Assembly: GCA_046330135.1 (NCBI GenBank)
Contig: JAXLTI010000004.1
Coordinates: forward strand, 558,001 to 622,000
DNA length: 64,000 nt
Direction: 5' to 3'
Source: CAYYFX01 sp046330135
GTDB lineage: Bacteria; ARS69
Shown: in pieces, positions 17,653-25,055 of the stretch
Numbering within the stretch: position 1 is the stretch's first letter
Layout: every line of letters starts with the position of its first letter
Program-made: the position numbers and the translations under genes
Notes under the pieces: model-generated
The model's input: the letters and a program-made list of their open reading frames with translations, nothing else
Told to the model about the DNA's origin: nothing
Database searches by the model: none

Positions 17653-18866
17653 GCGGTCGCGTCGCCCACTTCGACGCGGACAGCGGCGCCGCGGGCGACA
17701 TGATCCTCGCCGCGCTCGTGGACGCGGGGGCGCCGCTGGCGGAGGTGCGCCGCGCCCTGGCCACGATGCCGTTGCCGTCCTTCGGCATGGAAGTGGAAGA
17801 GGTGCGCTCGCGCGGATTCCGAGCGCTGCGCCTGCGCCTGGAGCTGCCGGACGAGCATCGCCACCGCGGTCTCGCCGACGTGAAGGCCATCCTGCGGGCC
17901 GGCCGTCTCGCCGCCGACGCCCTTCGCGACGCGGAGCGGGTGTTCGAGCGCCTCGCGGAGGCGGAAGCGCGCGCTCACGGGATCCCGGTGGAGAAGGTGC
18001 ACTTTCACGAGGTGGGCGCGCTGGACGCGATCGTGGACGTCGCGGGCGCGTGCGTCGCGCTGCGCCTCCTCGACGCGAGCGAGGTGACGTTCTCGCCGCT
18101 GCGCGTCGGCGGCGGCTACGTGGCCTCCGCACACGGGCGGCTGCCCGTGCCGGCGCCCGCGGTGCTCGAGCTCACGCGCGGCGTGCCGATCGTGCGCGAG
18201 GACGTCGACGCGGAGCTGCTCACCCCCACCGGCGCCGCGATCCTCACCACGCTCGGACGGCCGGCGCCCAGCGAGCCGTTCACGGCCGACGGGGGGGGCA
18301 CCGGCGCCGGAACGCGGGAGCTTCCGGATCGCGCGAACGTGCTGCGCGTCTCCGTGGGTCGGTACGCGACGAGGGTGCCGGCGCCGGCGGTTCCGTGGGA
18401 GTCGGACGAGATCGTCGTCCTGGAGACGAACCTGGACGACATGTCGCCGGAGTCGCTCCCGCACATCCTCGAGCGGGCGCTCTCGTCCGGCGCGCTGGAC
18501 GCCTTCCTCACGCCGATCCTGATGAAGAAGGGGCGACCCGGCCACGTGCTCACCGTGCTGGTGGAGCCCGAGCGGGCGAAGGCGCTCGCGAGCCTGCTCT
18601 TCCGCGAGACCACGACGTTCGGAATCCGCCGCTCCGCCTGCCCGCGCTGGAAGCTCGCGCGCGAGAGCCGCGAGATCGAGTCCCCGTGGGGGCCGGTGCG
18701 CGTGAAGGTCGGGGAGCTGGGGGAGGGGCGTCAGCGCATCTCCCCCGAGTACGAGTCCTGCCGGGAGATCGCCGATCGCACGGGCGTCCCGCTGCGGGAG
18801 ATCTTCGAGACGATCGAGCACCTGCTGCGCGAGAAGGCCCTCGCCCCCCGGGGGCCGGCTCGGTGA
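17649..18866 (+). CDS. larC: Nickel insertion protein LarC
   Basis: This 405-residue protein starts VSGRVAHFDADSGAAGDMIL, the LarC signature, contains KVHFHEVGALDAIVDVAG and the C-terminal half with LETNLDDMSPE and LTPILMKKGRPGHVL. LarC uses CTP to insert nickel into the pincer nucleotide. In some bacteria the two halves are joined by programmed frameshifting; here it is one uninterrupted frame. The upstream GTGA junction couples it to larB and the downstream GTGA junction to the TPR lipoprotein. Confidence 0.92.
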   Translation: MSGRVAHFDADSGAAGDMILAALVDAGAPLAEVRRALATMPLPSFGMEVEEVRSRGFRALRLRLELPDEHRHRGLADVKAILRAGRLAADALRDAERVFERLAEAEARAHGIPVEKVHFHEVGALDAIVDVAGACVALRLLDASEVTFSPLRVGGGYVASAHGRLPVPAPAVLELTRGVPIVREDVDAELLTPTGAAILTTLGRPAPSEPFTADGGGTGAGTRELPDRANVLRVSVGRYATRVPAPAVPWESDEIVVLETNLDDMSPESLPHILERALSSGALDAFLTPILMKKGRPGHVLTVLVEPERAKALASLLFRETTTFGIRRSACPRWKLARESREIESPWGPVRVKVGELGEGRQRISPEYESCREIADRTGVPLREIFETIEHLLREKALAPRGPAR

Positions 18867-19678
18867 GCGGTGCGCGCCTCGCGGGCGCGGCCCGAACGGC
18901 TTCGCTCCTGATCTTCGCCGCCGCGTGCTTCGTGGCGCAGGGCTGCGCGTCCACGGGCGGCGTGGAGATCGTGGAGGCGCGCACGGGCGAAGAGGTCGTT
19001 CGTGTGCGGTCCTCCTGCTCCTTCGACGAGCTGGCGAAGGAGGTCTGGGGCGACGAGCGTCGCGGGCAGGAATTGGCCGTGCTCGCGCATCTGCCCTACG
19101 ACCGTCCCGTGCCGCGCGGCACCGTCCTCGTGCTGCCTTCCACGACCGGCCCCGCTCCGACCGCCGCGAACGCACGTCAGGCCGACGCCCGCTTCCGCGA
19201 CGGGCTCGCGGCCGCCAAGAGCGGAGCGTACTCGCGTGCCGCCGCCCAGTTCCGGGAGGCTCTCGCGCTCGACCCAGGCCGCATCGAGGTCCGCTTCAAC
19301 CTCGGGCTCGCCCTGCTCGAGATCGGCGAGCTGTCGGAGTCCACGACGATCCTCGAGGAGGTCGCGCGGCTACGGCCGAAGCATGCGGAGAGCCGGTACG
19401 CGCTCGGCGCCGTGCTCCGGAAGCGCCGGGCGTACCAGCGGGCTCTGGAGGAGTTCGAGGCGACGCTCGAGATCGAGCCGGGACACCGCAACGCCGCGTT
19501 CGCCCGGGCGCGCACCCTCGAGGACCTGGGCGCGATCGATCGCGCCGAGGACGCCTGGAAGCGATTCCTCGACCGCTTCCCGCACGATCCGCTGGCCAAG
19601 GAGGCGTCGCGCCGCCTGGCGGCCTTGAAGGCCGGCAAGGCGGTCGAGCCGGACGGGTGGGAGCGGACGGCGCCATGA
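18863..19678 (+). CDS. LysM-like and TPR-containing lipoprotein
   Basis: This 271-residue protein has a hydrophobic N-terminus ending in a lipobox-like VAQGC (Cys at about residue 31), then a LysM-like segment (about 45-95: FDELAKEVWGDERRGQEL to RGTVLVLP), followed by three to four TPR-like helical repeats (about 105-250). It is probably a cell-wall or outer-membrane-associated scaffold. Its last residues, VEPDGWERTAP, are encoded by the first unit of a 38-bp tandem repeat whose next two units encode related 13-residue mini-ORFs. GTG start overlaps larC. Confidence 0.8.
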   Translation: MSGARLAGAARTASLLIFAAACFVAQGCASTGGVEIVEARTGEEVVRVRSSCSFDELAKEVWGDERRGQELAVLAHLPYDRPVPRGTVLVLPSTTGPAPTAANARQADARFRDGLAAAKSGAYSRAAAQFREALALDPGRIEVRFNLGLALLEIGELSESTTILEEVARLRPKHAESRYALGAVLRKRRAYQRALEEFEATLEIEPGHRNAAFARARTLEDLGAIDRAEDAWKRFLDRFPHDPLAKEASRRLAALKAGKAVEPDGWERTAP

Positions 19679-19716
19679 TGGTCGAGCCGGATTCGAAGGA
19701 TCGGACCTCGCCATGA
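19675..19716 (+). CDS. Mini-ORF 1 of coupling ladder (13 residues)
   Basis: ATG at 19675 overlaps the TPR gene stop as ATGA. The peptide MMVEPDSKDRTSP ends at TGA 19714-19716, which overlaps the next ATG. It resembles the tail of the preceding TPR protein (VEPDGWERTAP). Whether the peptide matters or only passes ribosomes on is unknown. Confidence 0.45.
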   Translation: MMVEPDSKDRTSP

Positions 19717-19754
19717 TCCGCGAGCCGGACCCGGCGGACGGAACGGGCTCGTGA
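19713..19754 (+). CDS. Mini-ORF 2 of coupling ladder (13 residues)
   Basis: ATG at 19713 overlaps the stop of mini-ORF 1 (ATGA). The peptide MIREPDPADGTGS ends at TGA 19752-19754, overlapping the GTG start of the ABC ATPase (GTGA). Same repeat-derived origin as mini-ORF 1. Confidence 0.45.
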   Translation: MIREPDPADGTGS

Positions 19755-21286
19755 TCCGGCTGCGCGGGATTCGACTCGAGCCGAAAGCCGGCGGCATTCG
19801 CCGCCCGCTGCTCGATGTGGCCGAGCTTTCGATTCGTCATAACGAATATGTAGCCCTGGTCGGGCCGAACGGTGCCGGGAAGTCGTTGCTGCTTCAGGTG
19901 ATGGCGAGGCTACGCCCGCCGACGTCCGGGGATATCGTATTCGATGAGGCGAATTCCTCGGCACTTCCGGCGGGAATCGTGTTCCAGAGCCCGGACGATC
20001 AGATCGTGGGCAGCACGGTGGAACGCGACGTGGCCTTCGGGCTGGAGAGCCTCGCCCTGCCGAGCCCGGAGATCCGCCGTCGCGTCGACGCGGCGCTGGC
20101 GGCGGCCGACCTTCGCCGGTTGACCGGGAGACCTCCGCACCTCCTGAGCGACGGCGAGAAGCAGCGCGTGTCGTTGGCCTCCGTCCTGGTGCTCGAGCCC
20201 TCCCTCCTTCTCCTGGACGAGCCGACTTCGTGTCTGGATCCGGACGGGCGCCGGGCCTTTCTCGAGCGAATCCGGCAGGTCCGCGACCGGCGAGACACGA
20301 CGCTCGTGCACGTCACGCACCGCCTCGACGAGATCCAGGGAGCCGATCGCGTGGTGGGCCTCCGGGAGGGACGCGTGGTCTTCGACGGCTCGCCCGCCGA
20401 GCTGCTCGCCGCGGGATCGGTGGAGGCGCTCGGGATCCTCGCCCCGGGGGTCGATCGGCCGCGCGGTCCCACGCGAGACCGCGGGGGGGACGAGGCGGAC
20501 GGCGACGCTCGACCCCTCGTGGACGTGCGCGGGGTGCGCTGGACCGTGGACGACGGCACGGGGAAGCCTCGGGAGGTCCTGCGGGGCGTCGACCTCACGA
20601 TTCATTCGGGAGAGCGAATGGGTCTGGTGGGTCCTTCGGGCGCGGGGAAGACCACCCTCGCCGCGATCGTCGGCGGGCTGTTCGAGCCGACCGGCGGTGA
20701 GGTGCGGTGGGCGGACGCCGCTCCGCCGACGCACGCCTCTCTGCCGGGGTCACCCGCGGCGCCGAGGCGCGCTCCGGTCGCGCTCGTGTTCCAGGATCCC
20801 GAGCGCGGGTTCTTCGAGGAGAGCGTGCTGGCCGACGTCGCGTTCGGGCCGCGGAGCTTCGGGCTGGCGGAGACGGCGGCGGTGGAGCGCGCCCGGACGG
20901 CCTTGCGAAAGGTCGGGCTGGACCCGGACGTGTTCGGAGACCGGCCTCCGGAGACCCTCTCGGGGGGCGAGGCGCGCCGCGCGGCCATCGCCGGGATTCT
21001 GTCGCTCGAGGCACGGTTGCTCGTTCTCGACGAGCCGAGCAGCGGGCTCGACGCCGACGGGCGCGCTCGTCTCCACGACGTGCTCGAGGAGCTGGGTCGC
21101 GAGGGCGTCGCGATGCTCGTCATCTCGCACGACGTGCCCTTCCTGCTCGCGGCGTGCGATCGGCTCGCCGTGCTCGAAGAAGGCCGGATCGTCTGGGACG
21201 GCCCCACGTCGCGGGCGGAGGCGGAGCTGCCGGCACCCTGGCGAGCGGCGGACGCGATCCCGCTCGGGCGGGGAGCTTCGTCGTGA
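19751..21286 (+). CDS. Double ABC ATPase, ECF/CbiO-like
   Basis: This 511-residue protein holds two complete ABC nucleotide-binding domains. Domain 1 (about 1-235): Walker A VGPNGAGKS, signature LSDGEKQRVS, Walker B LLLLDEPTS. Domain 2 (about 255-511): Walker A VGPSGAGKTT, signature LSGGEARRAA, Walker B LLVLDEPSS. It resembles fused EcfA1/EcfA2 energisers of vitamin- or metal-uptake ECF transporters. No EcfT or substrate-binding S component is adjacent, so its partner is elsewhere or unknown. Nearness to larBC makes nickel or cobalt uptake a possibility only. The GTG start lies in the third unit of the 38-bp ladder. Confidence 0.85.
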   Translation: MIRLRGIRLEPKAGGIRRPLLDVAELSIRHNEYVALVGPNGAGKSLLLQVMARLRPPTSGDIVFDEANSSALPAGIVFQSPDDQIVGSTVERDVAFGLESLALPSPEIRRRVDAALAAADLRRLTGRPPHLLSDGEKQRVSLASVLVLEPSLLLLDEPTSCLDPDGRRAFLERIRQVRDRRDTTLVHVTHRLDEIQGADRVVGLREGRVVFDGSPAELLAAGSVEALGILAPGVDRPRGPTRDRGGDEADGDARPLVDVRGVRWTVDDGTGKPREVLRGVDLTIHSGERMGLVGPSGAGKTTLAAIVGGLFEPTGGEVRWADAAPPTHASLPGSPAAPRRAPVALVFQDPERGFFEESVLADVAFGPRSFGLAETAAVERARTALRKVGLDPDVFGDRPPETLSGGEARRAAIAGILSLEARLLVLDEPSSGLDADGRARLHDVLEELGREGVAMLVISHDVPFLLAACDRLAVLEEGRIVWDGPTSRAEAELPAPWRAADAIPLGRGASS

Positions 21287-21294
21287 CGCCGCGC

Positions 21295-22644
21295 TCAGGT
21301 CGCCGGCAGCAGCAGCCAGAACGTCGCGCCGCGTCCGAGCTCCGAGTCGACGCCCACTTCCGCACGCATGAGCTGCGCTAGCCGCCGCGCGAGAGGCAGA
21401 CCGAGGCCCAGGCCGCCGTACGCGCGCGTCGCTGAGCCGTCGCCCTGACGGAACGATTCCCAGATGCACTCGCGCCGGTCCGGCGCGATCCCCGGACCGT
21501 TGTCCCGGACCTCCACGCGCACGCGCGCGGCGCCGGAGCTGCGTGACGGCTCCACACGAACCTGGATGACCGAGCCTTCCGGCGTGAACTTCGTCGCGTT
21601 GTCGACGAAGCAGTCGACGACCTGCACGACGCGTCGCGGGTCGCAGACGGCGGGGGGAGCGTCGTCGGCCGCGCTGAAGCGGAGCTCGCGCAAGCCCGCG
21701 GTCAACCCGGGGCGGCGATCGTCGACGTACGCGCGCAGCACGCCCGCGACGTCGTTCGGCTTCAGATCGACCGTGAGACGCTCTTCCGCGAGCTGCCGGA
21801 AGTCGAGCAGCTTGAGGAGCATCGCCTCCAGCTGCGACGTCTCCTCGCGCGCGACCTGGACGTGCGCACGACGAGCGCCGGCCATCGTCTCGTCCATGAG
21901 CAAGCTGTCGAGGTGCGCGGCCATCACGGTCAGCGGCGTGCGCAGCTCGTGATTCAGATTGCGCAGGAAGTCCGACTTCAAGCGATCGAGCTCCTCGAGT
22001 CCGGCGTTGGCGGCCCGCAACTGCCGGTTGCTCTCGACCAGCCGCACGCGCGTCTGGCACCCCTCGAGCGCGAGGCCGAGGAAGTCGAGCGATGCGGACA
22101 GCACGTCGAGATCCGAGGAACGAAACGGCGCTCCCGAGACGCGTCGCCCGAGGGCCACGAGCCCGACGAAGCGACGCCGGGTCGCGAACGGCGCGAGGAC
22201 GGCGAGATCGGTCGCCTGGGCCAGCTCCACCGGAGGGACCGAGGCCATCGACTGCAGATCGGCGACCAGCACGGGCTCCCGCAGGCCGCTCGGCCTCCCG
22301 GACAGCCAACGGGTCCAGAACTCGCCCACCGCGCGCGCGACCGCGGGCGTGAGGCCGTGCGAGCGGAGGAGGGCGACGTCGCCGCCGTTCTCGGGGACGA
22401 TCCACAGCGCCGACTTGGAGCAGCCGAAGTGCCCCATCAGGTTGAACAGCGCCACGTCGGCGATCTCGAAGAAGTCGTTGCGCTCCGCCAGCTCGTGTCC
22501 GAGCTCGAGAAGCGACTGCAAGCTCAAAGCCCCCGCGGCAGCCGGCGCCTCCCTCGAGGTCTGCCCGCCCGATTCGGTCGGCATCGGTTCCGCGCTCGCG
22601 CCTCGCGCGGGCTCCGCGGCTCGACTTCGGGAGCGACCGAACAT
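21295..22644 (-). CDS. GAF-domain sensor histidine kinase
   Basis: This 449-residue soluble kinase has a GAF-like sensory region (about 45-205), a HisKA dimerisation domain with the phospho-accepting His in FLRNLNHELRTPL (about residue 235), and a HATPase domain with N-box VDCFVDNATKF, G1 VRDNGPGI, G2 YGGLGLGLPLA. There is no transmembrane segment, so it senses a cytoplasmic cue. No response regulator is nearby; it is the last gene of the operon with the surface protein and the partner-switching proteins, starting one base after the STAS stop. Its stop faces the ABC ATPase stop eight bases away. Confidence 0.88.
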   Translation of the reverse strand: MFGRSRSRAAEPARGASAEPMPTESGGQTSREAPAAAGALSLQSLLELGHELAERNDFFEIADVALFNLMGHFGCSKSALWIVPENGGDVALLRSHGLTPAVARAVGEFWTRWLSGRPSGLREPVLVADLQSMASVPPVELAQATDLAVLAPFATRRRFVGLVALGRRVSGAPFRSSDLDVLSASLDFLGLALEGCQTRVRLVESNRQLRAANAGLEELDRLKSDFLRNLNHELRTPLTVMAAHLDSLLMDETMAGARRAHVQVAREETSQLEAMLLKLLDFRQLAEERLTVDLKPNDVAGVLRAYVDDRRPGLTAGLRELRFSAADDAPPAVCDPRRVVQVVDCFVDNATKFTPEGSVIQVRVEPSRSSGAARVRVEVRDNGPGIAPDRRECIWESFRQGDGSATRAYGGLGLGLPLARRLAQLMRAEVGVDSELGRGATFWLLLPAT

Positions 22645-22645
22645 G

Positions 22646-22999
22646 TCAGCGTCCCATCGCGGCGAGTCCCGCCGCTTCGGTCGTGTCGATGTGCAGGAAC
22701 TCCCCGAGGTTCAGGAGATCCACGACGGAGCGCACGGCGTCCGACACCTCCACGAGGCGCACGCCGCCGCCCGCCTCCTGGAACCGCTCCGTCAGCGCCA
22801 GCAGCGAGCCGATGCCGCTCGAAGCCACGAAGGAGACGCCCGCGAGGTTGATCACCACGCGCAGCGTCCCGCGCTCCTGCAGATCGTTGCAGCGCGCCAC
22901 GAGCGCCTGAGCGTTCTTCGCGTCGAGGCGTCCGGACAGGCGGAAGAGGACCGCGCCGCCCGGCTGTCCGATTTCCTCCCGCGTGAACTCCTTAGCCAT
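22646..22999 (-). CDS. STAS-domain anti-sigma-factor antagonist (RsbV-like)
   Basis: This 117-residue single-domain protein matches RsbV/SpoIIAA. The phospho-acceptor loop reads FVASSGIGSLL; Ser60 aligns with the regulatory Ser of RsbV (DSTG), although the preceding Asp is Ala here. A strong GGAGGAGG ribosome site precedes the ATG. In partner switching, the unphosphorylated form binds the RsbW-like kinase and releases its target. It overlaps the phosphatase/kinase fusion gene by eight bases, which presumably supplies both enzymatic activities acting on it. Confidence 0.9.
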   Translation of the reverse strand: MAKEFTREEIGQPGGAVLFRLSGRLDAKNAQALVARCNDLQERGTLRVVINLAGVSFVASSGIGSLLALTERFQEAGGGVRLVEVSDAVRSVVDLLNLGEFLHIDTTEAAGLAAMGR

Positions 23000-25052
23000 G
23001 GGGGGCCTCCTCCTCCGTACGGAGCTTGGATGGATCGAACATGACGAGCGTGACGTTGCCCGCGGCGGTGGCAGGGTGATACGACACCTGGCGCATGGTC
23101 GCACGGACGATCTCGAGGCCGATGCCGCGACCGCGGCGGCGGACGGCGGGCTGGCGGAAGTCCACGCCGCTCTCGCCCGGAGAGAAGCGTCGACCTCGGT
23201 CGACCAGCACGAAGACGCCCGAGGGGCCCACTCCGCTCGTCGCCCGATCGGGAAGCCACCAGACCTCGAGAGACTGGCGGTCGTCCGGACCGTAGCCATG
23301 CTCTGCGATGTTCGCGCAGAGCTCGTAGAGCCCGCTCTCCAGGAGCGTGACGTCGCGCCCGCCGAGACGCTCGAGCCCGGGACACGTCGCGAGCCACTCC
23401 CCCAGCGGCGCGAGGGCGTCGAGATGGGCTCGAAGGACGAGCCCGTGTCCGCGTCGACGCGCCTCGGCGAGGAGCGCCGTCGGGTCGCGAGGCGTCTCGC
23501 CCGTCGACCCGGGCGCCGACACGATCACCAGCAGCGTCTCGTCATCCAGCGAGGGCTGCCCTTGGACCCACGCGTCCACGTCGCGGCGGATGCGGGCGAG
23601 GACTTCGCCGACGGAGCCTCCCGGCGCCGCGGCCGCCACCGCGGAGGCCAGGCGATCCATTCCGAACTGCCGATTGCCCGTCGGGTCGAAGGCTTCGTTC
23701 ACGCCGTCCGTGAACTGCACGCAGACGTCGCCCGGGGCGAGGACCACGGTCTCGTCGGTGAGCGTCCGCGCCAGGGCATTCCGCACCGCCCCGATCGGGA
23801 TGCCCCGCGTGCGGAAGAACTCCGTCGAGCCGGCGGCGCGGCGGACCAGCAGCGGCGAATGTCCGGCCGAGGCGAAGACGAGACGACCGCTCGCCGGCTC
23901 GAGGATGCCGTAGAACATCGTGACGAAGGTGCCGGGTCGCAGCGAGCCCTGGAGCGTCGCGTCGAGGCGCAGGAGCAGCTCGCGCGGGGACGTGATCTCT
24001 CCCCGGTAGGCACGCAGCAACGCTGCGAGCATCGAGGCCACGAGGCAGCCGGCCAGTCCCTTGCCGGAGACGTCGGCCACCGCGAGCCCCACGCGGCCGC
24101 CGTCGAGCGAGAAGACGTCGTAGAAGTCTCCGCCCACCTCGGCCGCCGCGCGATGCGAGCCCTGGATCTCGAAGCGCCCGGCCTTCAGGCCGCCCGCGGG
24201 AAGGAGCGAGGCCTGGATCTCGCGCGCGAGCTCCACCTCGTGCGCCAGGCGCTCCCGATCGATGCGCTCCTCCTGGGCTTCGCGGAGGCGCGTCGTCATC
24301 TCGTTGACCGTCTCCGCGAGGACGCCGAGCTCCGTCCGGTCGTTCAGCGCGAGCCGCGTGTCGAGGTCCCCGCGGCCGATGCGCTCGAGACCTTCGCGCA
24401 GCACTCCGATCGGTCGCAGCAGCACGGACACGCCGAGCGGCACCACGACGAGGCCGAGCGCGAGCGCCCCGGCCACGACGAGGAGCTGCTCGCGCCGCGC
24501 GGCGACGATCACCGCCTCCACGTGGTCGCGCCGGAACGCCACATAGGCGGTGCCGATGCGGTTGCCGGACGGATGAATGACCGGCGCCGCGGCCACGAGC
24601 AGCGTCCTGTCCGCGAGCAGCTCCTCGTCGGGGCGCAGGGCGGCCACCGCGGAATGCGGTCGCAGCGTCGCGGGCAGCTGGAACCGCGTTCCCAGGGAGC
24701 GTGCCTCCGCGGTGCCGCGCACCGCGCCCTCGAGATCCACCACGGCCGCGAACGCCTGCTCCGGCTGCGTCTGCTTCATCTCGAGGAGGATCGGGGTGAG
24801 CGTGAGCTCCGGGAAGTCGCTGAGCAGCGCGCGCGAGCTGGTCATGGCGAGATTGCGCGCGGACAGCACGAGGCGGCTCTCCAGCTCCTGCGTGAGGGCG
24901 CGCCGGGTGTCGTGCTCGCCGACCCCGCCGACTCCCGCCACCGCGAGCATCGTCACGACGAGCCCGGCCGCGGACATGATCCACCGGATGCCGAGCACGC
25001 GACGTCGCCGGGGAGCGCGATCCGCTCTGCGCTCAGGAGGCTTCGAGGCCAT
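22992..25052 (-). CDS. Membrane RsbU-RsbW-like fusion: sensor, HAMP, SpoIIE phosphatase, anti-sigma-type kinase
   Basis: This 686-residue protein has a TM segment (about 22-45), an extracytoplasmic sensor (about 46-190), a second TM (about 195-215), a HAMP linker (about 215-268), a PP2C/SpoIIE phosphatase domain (about 300-510: GGDFYDVF, VADVSGKGLAG, SAGHSPLLV, FTDGVNEAF, DDETLLVI) and a C-terminal HATPase_c_2 domain (about 530-680) with the N-box YELCANIAEHGYG and GRGIGLEIV. The phosphatase would dephosphorylate the STAS antagonist and the kinase would phosphorylate it, both in one membrane-anchored chain. The final target (sigma factor or other) is not in the window. Confidence 0.9.
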   Translation of the reverse strand: MASKPPERRADRAPRRRRVLGIRWIMSAAGLVVTMLAVAGVGGVGEHDTRRALTQELESRLVLSARNLAMTSSRALLSDFPELTLTPILLEMKQTQPEQAFAAVVDLEGAVRGTAEARSLGTRFQLPATLRPHSAVAALRPDEELLADRTLLVAAAPVIHPSGNRIGTAYVAFRRDHVEAVIVAARREQLLVVAGALALGLVVVPLGVSVLLRPIGVLREGLERIGRGDLDTRLALNDRTELGVLAETVNEMTTRLREAQEERIDRERLAHEVELAREIQASLLPAGGLKAGRFEIQGSHRAAAEVGGDFYDVFSLDGGRVGLAVADVSGKGLAGCLVASMLAALLRAYRGEITSPRELLLRLDATLQGSLRPGTFVTMFYGILEPASGRLVFASAGHSPLLVRRAAGSTEFFRTRGIPIGAVRNALARTLTDETVVLAPGDVCVQFTDGVNEAFDPTGNRQFGMDRLASAVAAAAPGGSVGEVLARIRRDVDAWVQGQPSLDDETLLVIVSAPGSTGETPRDPTALLAEARRRGHGLVLRAHLDALAPLGEWLATCPGLERLGGRDVTLLESGLYELCANIAEHGYGPDDRQSLEVWWLPDRATSGVGPSGVFVLVDRGRRFSPGESGVDFRQPAVRRRGRGIGLEIVRATMRQVSYHPATAAGNVTLVMFDPSKLRTEEEAPHG

Positions 25053-25055
25053 CGC

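Larger units (their letters stand above)
19643..19756 (+). repeat. Three 38-bp tandem repeats spanning a termination-reinitiation ladder
   Basis: Units are 19643-19680, 19681-19718 and 19719-19756. Each has a GAGCCGGA core near its start and ends ATGATG, ATGATC or GTGATC. Because 38 is one less than a multiple of three, each unit shifts frame by one, and each end creates a 4-base stop/start overlap. Confidence 0.9.

Noticed and set aside
15061..18132. A 1,023-residue open frame on the minus strand opposite tmk to larC
   Set aside because: The translation is Arg/His/Asp/Glu mosaic typical of antisense to GC-rich genes; the plus strand has four well-supported genes.
17649..18866. Possible programmed frameshift in larC
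   Set aside because: The frame is continuous from the N-terminal signature to the C-terminal domain, so no frameshift is needed here.
19751..21286. Idea that the double ATPase is an antibiotic-resistance ABC-F protein
   Set aside because: The linker and signature motifs resemble ECF/CbiO energisers; the long charged ABC-F interdomain linker is absent.
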